Source: Erysipelotrichaceae bacterium
Lineage (GTDB): Bacteria > Bacillota_I > Bacilli_A > RFN20 > CAG-449
Length of the DNA stretch: 55,513 nt
Assembly (NCBI GenBank): GCA_015059095.1
Contig: SVBA01000012.1
Coordinates: forward strand, 1-55,513
Direction of reading: 5' to 3'
Under the pieces are notes generated by a model that was not told where the DNA came from, did no database searches, and was given only the letters and a program-made list of their open reading frames with translations. Positions 8,262 through 17,157 of this stretch are shown here, one piece after another (position 1 is the first letter of the stretch; each line of letters begins with the position of its first letter). The position numbers and the translations under genes were made by a program.

Positions 8262-9191
8262 ATGGGTAAATTTGCAGACTATAAAAATTTAAAAATTGAA
8301 AAACCAGTTATTCAACCTGTTTCTGAAGAAGAATTAAATTCAACTTTACAAGCTGTTGTAGCAAAAAGTGTTTCTTTAGAAGTTAAAGAAGGCAAATCTG
8401 AATTAGGAGATGTTGTCAACATTGATTTTGAAGGATTTGTTGATGGAGTAGCTTTTGAAGGTGGTAAAGGTGAAAAATATGATTTAGAATTAGGTTCTAA
8501 TTCATTTATTCCAGGTTTTGAAGAACAATTAATTGGCTATGTTAGTGGAGACGAAGTAGATGTTAATGTCACTTTCCCAGAAAACTATCATGCAGAACAA
8601 TTAAAAGGAAAACCAGCAGTATTCAAATGTAAGATTCATGAAGTAAAAACTAAAGTAGTACCTTCATTAGATGATGAATTTGCTAGAAAACAAGGATTCT
8701 CTACAGTAGATGAATTAAGAGAAGCTTTAAGAGTTCAAATGGAACAAAGAAATAGAGCAAATGCATATAATAAATATTTTGATGAAGTTTGTTCTTATTT
8801 AGTATTAAATTCAGAATTAGAAGTTTCTGATGAACAACTAGAAGTATCTATGCAAAATGTATTAGCATACTATGAACAAAGTGTTGCTCAATATGGTATT
8901 TCTTTACCTCAATATTTAGAAATGACTGGTAAAAAGTTAGAAGAATTCAAAGAAACTTTAAAACCAGAAGCAATTAGAGGAGCAAAAATTAATATGATTT
9001 TAGATCATATTGCTTATGAAGAAAATATTGTAGTAACTGAAGAAGAAGTAGAAATGGAACTTAAGAGAATTCAAGAATATTACAAATTAAACGATGAACA
9101 AATTAAAGAATTTAAATCTAAAAATTTAGGTGAATTTGAAAACGAAATTGTTAAACAAAAAGTATTTAAATTTGTTGTTGAAAATCTATAA
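8262..9191 (+). CDS. Trigger factor-like chaperone without ribosome-binding domain
   Basis: A 309-aa protein whose FKBP-type PPIase domain (about 38-130; GDVVNIDFEGFVDG and GSNSFIPGFEEQL) is followed by the trigger factor C-terminal chaperone domain (about 135-309). Full trigger factors are about 430 aa and begin with a ribosome-tail domain carrying a GFRxGKxP loop; that domain is absent. AAGGAG before the ATG shows this is the natural start. It may be a second, ribosome-independent trigger factor or the only one; the window cannot decide. A terminator follows. Confidence 0.88.
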   Translation: MGKFADYKNLKIEKPVIQPVSEEELNSTLQAVVAKSVSLEVKEGKSELGDVVNIDFEGFVDGVAFEGGKGEKYDLELGSNSFIPGFEEQLIGYVSGDEVDVNVTFPENYHAEQLKGKPAVFKCKIHEVKTKVVPSLDDEFARKQGFSTVDELREALRVQMEQRNRANAYNKYFDEVCSYLVLNSELEVSDEQLEVSMQNVLAYYEQSVAQYGISLPQYLEMTGKKLEEFKETLKPEAIRGAKINMILDHIAYEENIVVTEEEVEMELKRIQEYYKLNDEQIKEFKSKNLGEFENEIVKQKVFKFVVENL

Positions 9192-9193
9192 TT

Positions 9194-9217
9194 AAACATA
9201 CCTTATGGTATGTTTTT
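9194..9217 (+). terminator. Intrinsic terminator
   Basis: A 9-bp perfect stem (9194-9202 with 9207-9215), a 4-nt loop and a T7 run after the trigger factor-like gene. Confidence 0.85.
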
Positions 9218-9250
9218 TTCTATTTCCCCATATAATTTACTGGTGATAGA

Positions 9251-9769
9251 ATGAACAGTTTTTCTTTGATTTTTATACCTCTATTAATCATTTTTATTAT
9301 CATTTATTCTTTTGTTAAAAAGAATAATGCATACAACTCATTTTTAAAAGGAACCAAAGAAGGACTCAATCTATTTAGTGAAGTATTTCCCAGTGTTTTA
9401 GGTATGCTTTTATGTGTTACTTTATTAAGCGCTTGTGGATTAATTGAAGATATTAAATTATTATTAAGTAAAATTCTTCCTGGACTAGTAGAGTTTATAG
9501 AGGTTATTCCTATGGTTTTATTTAGGCCTATATCAGGAAGTGCTTCTATTGCAGTTTTAGATCAAATATGTTCAGGAGGCCCTGATTCATTTGCATGTAA
9601 AATGGCTTCTACTATTCAAGGTAGTACTGATACTACGATTTACGTATTAAGTTTATATTTTACTACTGTAGGAGTTAGTAAATGGAAACATGCTTTAAAG
9701 GTTGGATTACTCGCGGATGTTATAGGAATAGGTGTAGGAATATTGCTTTCTTTAATGTTTTTAAAGTAA
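9251..9769 (+). CDS. spmB: Spore maturation protein B
   Basis: A 172-aa membrane protein of the nucleoside-recognition (Gate) family matching SpmB: FRPISGSAS and the GPDSFACKMASTIQGSTDTTIYV stretch are typical. SpmA and SpmB together are needed for spore core dehydration in Bacillus and Clostridium. The usual spmA neighbour is absent here; the upstream gene is the trigger factor-like protein behind a terminator. GGTGAT precedes the ATG. Confidence 0.9.
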   Translation: MNSFSLIFIPLLIIFIIIYSFVKKNNAYNSFLKGTKEGLNLFSEVFPSVLGMLLCVTLLSACGLIEDIKLLLSKILPGLVEFIEVIPMVLFRPISGSASIAVLDQICSGGPDSFACKMASTIQGSTDTTIYVLSLYFTTVGVSKWKHALKVGLLADVIGIGVGILLSLMFLK

Positions 9770-9771
9770 AA

Positions 9772-9790
9772 AAGACTACATAGTAGTCTT
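9772..9790 (-). terminator. Terminator of the glmS operon
   Basis: An 8-bp perfect stem (9772-9779 with 9783-9790); on the minus strand it is followed by a T5 run. It overlaps the glmS stop codon and can also close spmB. Confidence 0.75.
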
Positions 9791-11567
9791 ATTCAACAGT
9801 TACTGATTTTGCTAGATTTCGAGGCTTATCGATATCTAGCTTTTTATTTTCTGCAGTATATAAAGAAAGAAGTTGCAAAGGAACAATTTGTAGTAGAGGA
9901 TAGAAGATTTCAAGAGTTGAAGGAATATTGTAATTTGAATCATTTGTTGAAATAGAAAATACTTTACCTTTTCTACTTTCAATTTCTTTGATATTTGATT
10001 TAGTTTTATTTCTTAAATTGGAAGATAAAAGTGCAATAGTATAGACATCTTGATCAATTAAAGAGATTGTTCCATGTTTTAATTCTCCACTAGGAATTGC
10101 TTCAGAATGAATATATGTAACTTCTTTTAATTTTAAACTTCCTTCTAAACAAGTTAGGTAATCTAAATTTCTACCAATAAAAAATACGTTTTTATAATCT
10201 TTAATAATGTTAGAAAAATCTTTTATTTCTTGATGATTATCTAAAATTTGTTTTATTTTATTAGGTATTGATTCTAGTTCTTGAATTAAAGATAGATAAT
10301 ATTCTTTAGAAATTAATTGCTTTTTATTAGCAATATATATTCCTAATAAATATAAAAATGTTAATTGACCTAAGTATGCTTTAGTAGTTGCAACACTGAT
10401 TTCACTTCCTGCCTCTAAAAAGAAATTATCATCCATTTTTAAAGAAAGAGAAGAATTTTTAACATTAATTATTCCTAATTTAAAGTCATCGAGTAAAGGA
10501 AGACAAGATATTAAATCTGCAGTTTCTCCCGATTGAGATATTAGTATATATAATGTATTAGTTTTTTTAATAATAGGAGTATAAGGAAACTCTGAAGCGA
10601 TATATGTTGAAGATGGTATTTTACATAAATCTTCAAAAATGTATTTTCCGATTAATGCGGAATGATATGAAGAACCACATCCAAGTAATACTATATTTTC
10701 AATATTGTCTATGACTTTATTAATTTTATATTTTGAAAAATCGATTTTTGAATCGTTAATGTGTTTAGTGATAATGTTTTTAATTACATCTTTACTTTCA
10801 TATATTTCTTTTTCTAAATAGGAATTATATGTTGTCAATTTTTCTACTATTTGTTTAGAATCATATTTTTCAAAATTAGTATTAATATAGTTGCCATCTT
10901 CAAAAACTTGATAAGTACTATTGGAAATATATCCATATTGGTTATCTTTTATATATAAAAATAAATTAGTATAGTTTTGTAAAGAAAAAATATCACTAGA
11001 TAAATAAATTTCTTCTTTTCCTTTTCCAATTAATAAAGGCGAACCTTTTTTTAAAAAGAAAATTTTATTAGGATGATCAAGAAAAATAATACATAATGCA
11101 TATGTTCCTTTTAAAACTTTATTTAAAGTAAGTAGAGAATCAAGAGGATTACCTTTATATATGTACTCAATATATTTTACTATTACTTCTGTATCGGTTT
11201 TTCCGTAAAAACTAGTGTTTTGTCCTAATAATATATCTTTTATTTCTAAATAGTTTTCAATAATACCATTATGTACTAAAGATATTTTTTTGTTATTAGA
11301 AATGTGTGGATGAGCATTATTTAAAGAAGGTTCTCCATGAGTTGCCCATCTATTGTGCCCAATCCCAATTGAACTATTGATATTAATATCTTTAGTTTTA
11401 TTTTTTAAGTTGATTAATTTACCTACACTTTTATATGTAATAATCTTTCCATTTTCTATATAGCTTATTCCACTTGAATCGTAGCCACGATATTCTAATC
11501 TTTCTAATCCATTTATTAAAATGTCCTTTATAGAAGAGGAAGCACAACATCCAATTATTCCACACAT
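9789..11567 (-). CDS. glmS: Glutamine-fructose-6-phosphate aminotransferase
   Basis: A 592-aa enzyme that makes glucosamine-6-phosphate for peptidoglycan. The N-terminal Cys nucleophile (MCGIIGC), YRGYDSSG and HNRWATHGEPS mark the glutaminase domain (1-220). The isomerase domain has two SIS parts (ISQSGETADL) and ends DKPRNLAKSVTVE as usual. AGAGGG precedes the ATG. The gene overlaps the upstream acyltransferase by 13 nt, so no glmS ribozyme leader can sit directly before it; control must be at the operon promoter or by other means. Confidence 0.96.
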   Translation of the reverse strand: MCGIIGCCASSSIKDILINGLERLEYRGYDSSGISYIENGKIITYKSVGKLINLKNKTKDININSSIGIGHNRWATHGEPSLNNAHPHISNNKKISLVHNGIIENYLEIKDILLGQNTSFYGKTDTEVIVKYIEYIYKGNPLDSLLTLNKVLKGTYALCIIFLDHPNKIFFLKKGSPLLIGKGKEEIYLSSDIFSLQNYTNLFLYIKDNQYGYISNSTYQVFEDGNYINTNFEKYDSKQIVEKLTTYNSYLEKEIYESKDVIKNIITKHINDSKIDFSKYKINKVIDNIENIVLLGCGSSYHSALIGKYIFEDLCKIPSSTYIASEFPYTPIIKKTNTLYILISQSGETADLISCLPLLDDFKLGIINVKNSSLSLKMDDNFFLEAGSEISVATTKAYLGQLTFLYLLGIYIANKKQLISKEYYLSLIQELESIPNKIKQILDNHQEIKDFSNIIKDYKNVFFIGRNLDYLTCLEGSLKLKEVTYIHSEAIPSGELKHGTISLIDQDVYTIALLSSNLRNKTKSNIKEIESRKGKVFSISTNDSNYNIPSTLEIFYPLLQIVPLQLLSLYTAENKKLDIDKPRNLAKSVTVE

Positions 11568-12166
11568 ACAGTGTCCCTCTTATTAATTCCTTTAATGTTA
11601 CTTAAAGGAGGAATATGTGTATTTTCAAAAATAATTGTCCCAGGATTTAATACACTTGAACAACCGACCTCTACATTTTCTCCAATTATCGAACCTAATT
11701 TATTAAGGTTTGTTTGGACGTTTCCTATTTTAATTTTTTGTTTATCTAGTCGAACGTTTGATAAGATTGTGCCTGCTCCTAAATGTACTCTATAGCCTAA
11801 AATTGAATCACCAATATAACTTAAATGAGGTATTTTTACTTCGTCAAATAATATAGAATTCTTTATTTCTACAGAATTTCCAATAATAACATTTTTACCA
11901 ATGATCACATTTCCTCTTATATATGAAGAAAATCTTAATTCACTTCCTTCATCAACAATTAATGGACCGACTAATTTACATGAAGAATCAATTTTTACAC
12001 TTTTATGTATCCATATATTTTTAGATATTTCTAAAAATGAATTATCTAATGTTTTTCCAATTTCTAAAATGACATTTTTTAGTTTAGGAAAAATATTAAA
12101 ATAGTAAGTTTCTTTTTCTAAATATTGTTTAGCTAATGTATATTTTAAATTTAATTGTGGTTTCAT
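11555..12166 (-). CDS. Left-handed beta-helix acyltransferase, GlmU C-terminal-like
   Basis: A 203-aa hexapeptide-repeat protein (about residues 50-195). HLSYIGD (114-120) matches GlmU's HLTYLGD, keeping the equivalents of the GlmU catalytic His363 and Tyr366; LGAGT (129-133) and a following SN also match, though the GlmU Asn before IGAGT is His here. The N-terminal uridylyltransferase domain is absent. With overlapping glmS downstream, a glucosamine-1-phosphate acetyltransferase role is plausible, the uridylyltransferase being elsewhere. It has only a weak ribosome binding site. Confidence 0.75.
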   Translation of the reverse strand: MKPQLNLKYTLAKQYLEKETYYFNIFPKLKNVILEIGKTLDNSFLEISKNIWIHKSVKIDSSCKLVGPLIVDEGSELRFSSYIRGNVIIGKNVIIGNSVEIKNSILFDEVKIPHLSYIGDSILGYRVHLGAGTILSNVRLDKQKIKIGNVQTNLNKLGSIIGENVEVGCSSVLNPGTIIFENTHIPPLSNIKGINKRDTVCVE

Positions 12167-12234
12167 AATTCACTATATGAAATAAATAATTTATTAATTC
12201 TAAAAAATATGATTAAATATATTTGGTGATTATT

Positions 12235-13002
12235 ATGGATGAAAAGATGAGATTGCAAAAAGCTATGTCTCAACTTGGACTATGTTCAAGAAGACAAGCT
12301 GAAGAATTAATTAATCAAGGGAAAGTAAAAGTTAATGGGGTTCTTGTTCAAGAAATGGGAGTACAAGTTACTTTAAAAGACAAAATTGAAATTATTGGAC
12401 AAAGTAATAAAAGTGTTAATACAAATACAGTTACTTTCTTATTTAATAAACCTTTAGGTGTTGTCTCTTCTGTGAAAGATGATAGAGGAAGAAAAGTGGT
12501 CACTGATTTTTTTAATAATGAAAATTATCGTCTTTATCCAGTAGGTAGATTAGACTACAATACTTCAGGAGCTTTATTAATATCTAATGATGGAGAATTA
12601 ACTAATTTAGTTACTCATCCTTCTACCCATTTGAATAAGACATATATAGTCACTATTGATAGTGAAGTAAAAGATGAACATCTTAAACTCTTAGAAAAAG
12701 GTGTAATGCTAGAAGATGGATTAACTCAACCTAGTATTATTAAAGTTTTAAAAAGAACAACTACTTATTCTTTAATTTCTATAACAATTCATGAAGGAAG
12801 AAATAGACAAGTTAGAAGAATGTTTGAACATTTTTCGTATCATGTTAAAAATTTACATAGAGAAAGCATTGGATTTTTAAATCTTAATGGAATTGAAAGA
12901 GGTAAATATCGTTTATTAACTAATCAAGAAGTAGAAAAAATTAAAACAATTTGTAAACAAAATAAAAGTAAAAATATCATTCCAGAATATAAAAGAAAAT
13001 AG
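12235..13002 (+). CDS. rluB: 23S rRNA pseudouridine synthase, RluB family
   Basis: A 255-aa protein with an N-terminal S4 RNA-binding domain (MRLQKAMSQLGLCSRRQAEE) and an RsuA/RluB catalytic domain with GRLDYNTSGALLISNDG holding the catalytic Asp and NRQVRRMFEH near the end. ATG 12235 is chosen over the upstream TTG because GGTGAT lies 4 nt before it. RluB versus RluE/RsuA is inferred from length and the S4 domain. Confidence 0.9.
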   Translation: MDEKMRLQKAMSQLGLCSRRQAEELINQGKVKVNGVLVQEMGVQVTLKDKIEIIGQSNKSVNTNTVTFLFNKPLGVVSSVKDDRGRKVVTDFFNNENYRLYPVGRLDYNTSGALLISNDGELTNLVTHPSTHLNKTYIVTIDSEVKDEHLKLLEKGVMLEDGLTQPSIIKVLKRTTTYSLISITIHEGRNRQVRRMFEHFSYHVKNLHRESIGFLNLNGIERGKYRLLTNQEVEKIKTICKQNKSKNIIPEYKRK

Positions 13003-13028
13003 ATATCATTAATTTGATATCTTTTTTT
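13001..13028 (+). terminator. Intrinsic terminator
   Basis: An 8-bp perfect stem (13001-13008 with 13015-13022) and a T7 run, overlapping the rluB stop codon. Confidence 0.8.
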
Positions 13029-13080
13029 GTAATAAATAAAAAAATAGTTTCATAAAGTTAATTGACACTAGGAGGATTTT

Positions 13081-14553
13081 ATGGAAACTTTAGAAATGCT
13101 AAAAAATATCGGTAGTAGAAATAATGGAGATGTATATTTAGGGATTGTTGGGCCAGTTAGAGTAGGAAAATCAACGTTTATTAAAAAATTCATGGAAGAA
13201 ATGGTGATACCAAATATTGAAAATGAAGAAGATAAGATAAGAGCAATAGATGAACTTCCTCAATCAGGTGATGGAAAAACAATTATGACAGTAGAACCAA
13301 AATTTGTTCCATCTAATGCGATTAGTGTAAAAGTTGATGAAGAATTATATATAAAAATTAGACTAATTGATTGTGTTGGATATATTATTGATAGTGCAAA
13401 TGGATATTTAGAAGAAGGAAAAATGCGCATGGTGAAGACACCATGGTTTAATGAAGCAATTCCTTTTGATGAGGCTAGTAAAATAGGTACAAAAAAAGTA
13501 ATAAAAGATCATTCTACTTTAGGTATAGTGATTTTAAGTGATGGTAGTGTTAATGATTTTACTAGAAGTGACTTTGTAAAAATTGAAAATAAAATTATAG
13601 AAGATGTCAAAAACGAAAATAAACCATTTGTTATAGTGTTAAATAGTAAGATGCCAAACAAAGAAGAAACGCTTAAACTAAAAGAAGAATTAGAAAGCAT
13701 GTATAATGTTCCAGTTATTCCTTGTGATGTAATGAATTTAACTAGAGAAGATGGAAATAAAATATTAAAAGAAGCATTGGAACAATATCCTGTTTCGGGT
13801 ATCGAAATGAACTTACCAAAATGGATTAGTTCTTTAGATGAAGAACACTATATTAAAGTGTCAATTAAAGAGTCTTTAGCTAAGGCTATGGATGAAGCAA
13901 AAATTATTAAAGATGTTAATAAAATAACCGGTATTTTAGGAGAAAACGAATATTTAACATCTGTTAAGATTGTTAATGTAGATACCGGAAGTGGAATTGT
14001 AACAGTACAAATGGATGTGGATGAATCTTTATATGAAAAAGTATTAGAAGAATTGGTTGGATGCAAGATTCAAGATAAGGCAGAATTAATAGAGGTATTA
14101 ACAAAATATGTAAGGGCAAAAAAAGATTATGATTTAATTGGTAGTGCGCTTCAAATGGCAGAATCTACAGGGTATGGTTTTGCTTCATCTAATATTTTGA
14201 ATATACAAAAGCCAGAATTAAGTAAAGTTCAAGGAAGACACGCGATAAAAGTTAAAGCATCAACTTCTTGTTATCATATAATTAAAGTTGATGTTGGGAC
14301 TACTTTTGAACCAGTACTTGGAAGTAAAGAACAAGCTGAATATTTCTTAAATTACTTATCAACTGCATATGAAAAAGGTGAGACGTTTATTTTCGATTGC
14401 GAAATGTTTGGTCGTAAGTTCCAAGATATATTACAAGAAGCAATTTCAAGTAAACTCAATAATTTACCTGAATCTGTAAAAGTGAAATTGCAACAACTTA
14501 TTAAAATAATTTCAAATAAGGGTAAAGGTAATTTGATTGCATTTGTATTCTAG
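13081..14553 (+). CDS. spoIVA: Stage IV sporulation protein A
   Basis: A 490-aa protein matching SpoIVA over its usual length. GPVRVGKSTFI (about 23-33) is the P-loop, followed by ELPQSGDGKTIMTVEPKFVP and the G3-like RLIDCVGY. SpoIVA polymerises with ATP hydrolysis on the forespore surface to form the base of the spore coat. The C-terminal part ends GKGNLIAFVF, near the family's conserved end. AGGAGG precedes the ATG. Expression in Bacillus is SigE-dependent; a CATAAAGTT element about 35 nt before the ATG is only a weak candidate -10. Confidence 0.96.
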   Translation: METLEMLKNIGSRNNGDVYLGIVGPVRVGKSTFIKKFMEEMVIPNIENEEDKIRAIDELPQSGDGKTIMTVEPKFVPSNAISVKVDEELYIKIRLIDCVGYIIDSANGYLEEGKMRMVKTPWFNEAIPFDEASKIGTKKVIKDHSTLGIVILSDGSVNDFTRSDFVKIENKIIEDVKNENKPFVIVLNSKMPNKEETLKLKEELESMYNVPVIPCDVMNLTREDGNKILKEALEQYPVSGIEMNLPKWISSLDEEHYIKVSIKESLAKAMDEAKIIKDVNKITGILGENEYLTSVKIVNVDTGSGIVTVQMDVDESLYEKVLEELVGCKIQDKAELIEVLTKYVRAKKDYDLIGSALQMAESTGYGFASSNILNIQKPELSKVQGRHAIKVKASTSCYHIIKVDVGTTFEPVLGSKEQAEYFLNYLSTAYEKGETFIFDCEMFGRKFQDILQEAISSKLNNLPESVKVKLQQLIKIISNKGKGNLIAFVF

Positions 14554-14612
14554 AATATATTGAATAATTAATTTCTTTGTGAGATAATAAACCCGATTGA
14601 GGGGTAAATATT

Positions 14613-14891
14613 ATGATTAACAAAGAAGATTTAATTAATAAAGTAGTGGAAAAAACTCATATGAATCATGACGAAGTTGTCACTATTGTTGATTCCTTTT
14701 TAGAAGAAATTATCAACGGATTAGTTGAAGGAGAAGAAGTAAAAATTGTTAGATTTGGTAAGTTTAATGCTAAAAAAAGAGTAGCAAGAAATATTATTAA
14801 TCCTGCTACTAAAAAAATGATGAGACTTCCGGCTTTAGCAAATGTTTTATTTAGACCTTCTCAAAACGTTAAAGATTTATTAAACAAGTAA
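14613..14891 (+). CDS. HU-family DNA-binding protein
   Basis: A 92-aa histone-like protein: the dimer core (residues 1-45), then the arm KKRVARNIINPATKKMMRLPAL. NPATKK is the usual arm tip; many HU proteins have NPqTG here. GAGGGG precedes the ATG. It lies between spoIVA and cotJB as HU (hupA) does in several Firmicutes. A terminator follows. Confidence 0.92.
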   Translation: MINKEDLINKVVEKTHMNHDEVVTIVDSFLEEIINGLVEGEEVKIVRFGKFNAKKRVARNIINPATKKMMRLPALANVLFRPSQNVKDLLNK

Positions 14892-14893
14892 TT

Positions 14894-14914
14894 AACCACC
14901 AATTGGTGGTTTTT
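14894..14914 (+). terminator. Intrinsic terminator
   Basis: A 7-bp perfect stem (14894-14900 with 14905-14911) and a T-run after the HU gene. Confidence 0.75.
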
Positions 14915-14979
14915 CTTTTGGGCTAATCAATTAATTCTTCGAATAATTATTTAATATGTATAGGTTAGGAGGATTAATA

Positions 14980-15417
14980 ATGATTGATCATTACTACGGG
15001 CCTTACATCTTTATGCCTAGTTCTTTTGAAGAAGAAAATGAAGATGAATCTTTAATTAGAAATAAGGAAATCAAAATGTTTTCCTTTGAAAATGCTTTAA
15101 GGCATGGTAATTCTTTTGAAAATGAATACGTTCCTTATAAGAATTACACACCATATTTACCATCTTATAAAAATCAAAAAGACGATTTAATGTTAAAAAT
15201 AATGATGTTGACACATGTTGGTCAAGATTTAAAATTAATGTTAGATGTTTATCCTAAAAATATCGAACTTCAAAGAAAATATAGAGAAGTTTCTAAAAAT
15301 ACTAATGAATTAGTAAGACAATATGAAGAAAAATATGGACCATTATTTGCAGGAAATTCCTTAAATGAAAATGGTGTTTTTTCATGGGTAAATACTAAAT
15401 CGGTATTTGAAAATTAG
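14980..15417 (+). CDS. cotJB: CotJA-CotJB fused spore coat protein
   Basis: A 145-aa protein. Its C-terminal half (about 68-145) is CotJB: LMLKIMMLTHVGQDLKLMLDVYP, then EKYGPL and a final W. Residues about 35-60 (FSFENALRHGNSFENEYVPY) resemble the CotJA pattern of PeeALkrGTlFpeLdkPy, so the two proteins, separate in Bacillus, seem fused. ATG 14980 follows AGGAGG; the upstream in-frame ATG has no site. cotJC follows 10 nt later. CotJ proteins form an inner coat layer. Confidence 0.8.
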   Translation: MIDHYYGPYIFMPSSFEEENEDESLIRNKEIKMFSFENALRHGNSFENEYVPYKNYTPYLPSYKNQKDDLMLKIMMLTHVGQDLKLMLDVYPKNIELQRKYREVSKNTNELVRQYEEKYGPLFAGNSLNENGVFSWVNTKSVFEN

Positions 15418-15427
15418 GAGGATAAAT

Positions 15428-15982
15428 ATGTTTATATATTCAAAAAGAGAATTCTTTCCGATTGATATAAAAAAGAAAGATTTAGGACTTGCTAAGAGTT
15501 TATATGCTCAATATGGTGGCCCATATGGAGAATTAGGAGCAGCATTAAGATACTTTGCCCAAAGAACTACAATGCCTGATGAAAGAGGTAGAATGTTATT
15601 AACAGATATTGCTACTGAAGAATTAGGACATGTAGAAATGATTTGTACAATGATTTATCAACTTACTAAAGGTGCAACTGTTAAAGAATTAGAGGATGCA
15701 GGACTTGGATGTATGTATACAGTGCATGGAACCGGCCTATTCCCATCTAATTGTAATGGTGAACCTTTTACAACAGCAGGAATAGGAGTAACTGGTGATT
15801 ATATTGCTGATTTAAGTGAAGATATGGCTGCAGAAGAAAAAGCGAGAGCTACCTATGAACACTTAATTAATCAAACAAACGATCCAGATGTAATAAATGT
15901 CTTATTATACTTAAGACAAAGAGAAATAATTCATTATAATCGCTTTAAAGACTTACTAAAGTGCTATAAATCGAAGAAATAG
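15428..15982 (+). CDS. cotJC: CotJC manganese catalase-like spore coat protein
   Basis: A 184-aa ferritin-like four-helix protein. Metal ligands are visible in GELGAALRYF, TEELGHVE, MAAEEKAR and REIIHYNRF, the complete dimanganese-catalase set. CotJC is a spore-coat catalase of Bacillus and Clostridium. ATG 15428 follows AGGAGG, which lies within the end of cotJB. It closes the cotJ operon, and a terminator follows. Confidence 0.93.
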   Translation: MFIYSKREFFPIDIKKKDLGLAKSLYAQYGGPYGELGAALRYFAQRTTMPDERGRMLLTDIATEELGHVEMICTMIYQLTKGATVKELEDAGLGCMYTVHGTGLFPSNCNGEPFTTAGIGVTGDYIADLSEDMAAEEKARATYEHLINQTNDPDVINVLLYLRQREIIHYNRFKDLLKCYKSKK

Positions 15983-16002
15983 GCTTCACTAGAAGCCTTT
16001 TT
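15981..16002 (+). terminator. Intrinsic terminator
   Basis: A 7-bp perfect stem (15981-15987 with 15992-15998), a 4-nt loop and a T-run at the end of the cotJ operon. Confidence 0.8.
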
Positions 16003-16056
16003 CTTGTAAATATATTACATTTTTAGTAATATAATTTTTGTAATAGGTGATTAATT

Positions 16057-17157
16057 ATGGATAAAAAAACAAAGAAAATAGTTAAAAAAGCAAGTAAAAA
16101 AGTTAAAAAACAAATTATTAAGCAAGCAAAAAAAGAGCCAAAGAAATTTGCAATTACAGTTTTAATTATTTTGTTAATTTTGGCAATTGTTTTAGGATGT
16201 TTATATTTCTTTGGACCATTAAAAGATTGGTTACCTAATAATGAAAATTCTAGTTCAAGTGAAGCGAGTTCGAGTGAAATTGTATCAAACAATTCAAGTG
16301 ATGATGAGTTAAATTTTGTTTCTGTTATGGAAAATTATCAAGAAGATTCTTCTGACTTAACAAACCCTGATAATGGTGGATTAACTTCTAATGATGTTAC
16401 TGAAATTAAAGATGTAATTGAAACATACTATGCAAGTGTCGATCATACTTATAAGGGAGAAACACTTTGGACAAAGTTAAAAGATGTTACTGTACCTAAA
16501 CAATTGGCTAGTTATGGAGAACTTAGATATAATGTTAGAGGTAATCCGTATGCAGATGCTTCTCCATTAGATTCAAGCAAAATGATAGATTTCTATACAG
16601 GAATTCATTATCCTAGCGAATGGAAAAACGGGGATACTTGGCAAAGAGAACATGTGTGGTGTACTTCTCATAGTTGGTGGAAAAAACCAGATAATAGCGA
16701 AAGACATGCAGGTACCGATTTACACCATTTAAGACCAGAAATTGGTACAATAAATAATTCTAGAAGCAATAGTAAATACGGTGAAGTAGAAAATAGAGAA
16801 GCAAAAACTAAATTTTATACTTATGAAAATACTCCATATCTCTATGGATATTTGGACGGACAAATAACAAACGGAGGAGTATTCGAACCTACTGATAGAG
16901 TTAAAGGTGATGTTGCTAGAATTATTATGTATCTATTGGTTAGATATAAAGATGTTGCAACACCAGTTACTAATATTATTTATACTAGCGAAGGGACAGC
17001 TGAAGCATCCTATGCATTATTATTAAAATGGCATGAACAAGATCCTGTTTCAAATTTTGAAATCAGAAGAAATCACAGAACATATAATGTTCAAGGGAAT
17101 AGAAATCCATTTATAGATTATCCATATTATGCAAAAGCGATTTGGGGTGATAATTAA
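16057..17157 (+). CDS. Membrane-anchored endonuclease I family nuclease
   Basis: A 366-aa protein: a Lys-rich cytoplasmic start (1-30), one membrane helix (about 32-52), a Ser-rich linker (60-90), then an endonuclease I (His-Me finger) domain. Catalytic REHVW, GTDLHHLRP and NNSRSNSKYG are all present as in NucM/Vvn-type DNases. It should act outside the cell. GGTGAT precedes the ATG. Its stop overlaps the start of a paralogue by 1 nt. Likely roles are extracellular DNA degradation for nutrients or DNA uptake. Confidence 0.9.
   Translation: MDKKTKKIVKKASKKVKKQIIKQAKKEPKKFAITVLIILLILAIVLGCLYFFGPLKDWLPNNENSSSSEASSSEIVSNNSSDDELNFVSVMENYQEDSSDLTNPDNGGLTSNDVTEIKDVIETYYASVDHTYKGETLWTKLKDVTVPKQLASYGELRYNVRGNPYADASPLDSSKMIDFYTGIHYPSEWKNGDTWQREHVWCTSHSWWKKPDNSERHAGTDLHHLRPEIGTINNSRSNSKYGEVENREAKTKFYTYENTPYLYGYLDGQITNGGVFEPTDRVKGDVARIIMYLLVRYKDVATPVTNIIYTSEGTAEASYALLLKWHEQDPVSNFEIRRNHRTYNVQGNRNPFIDYPYYAKAIWGDN

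Noticed and set aside
11568-12234. glmS ribozyme upstream of glmS
   Set aside because: glmS overlaps the upstream coding gene, and the 68-nt gap before that operon is too short and lacks the ribozyme core.
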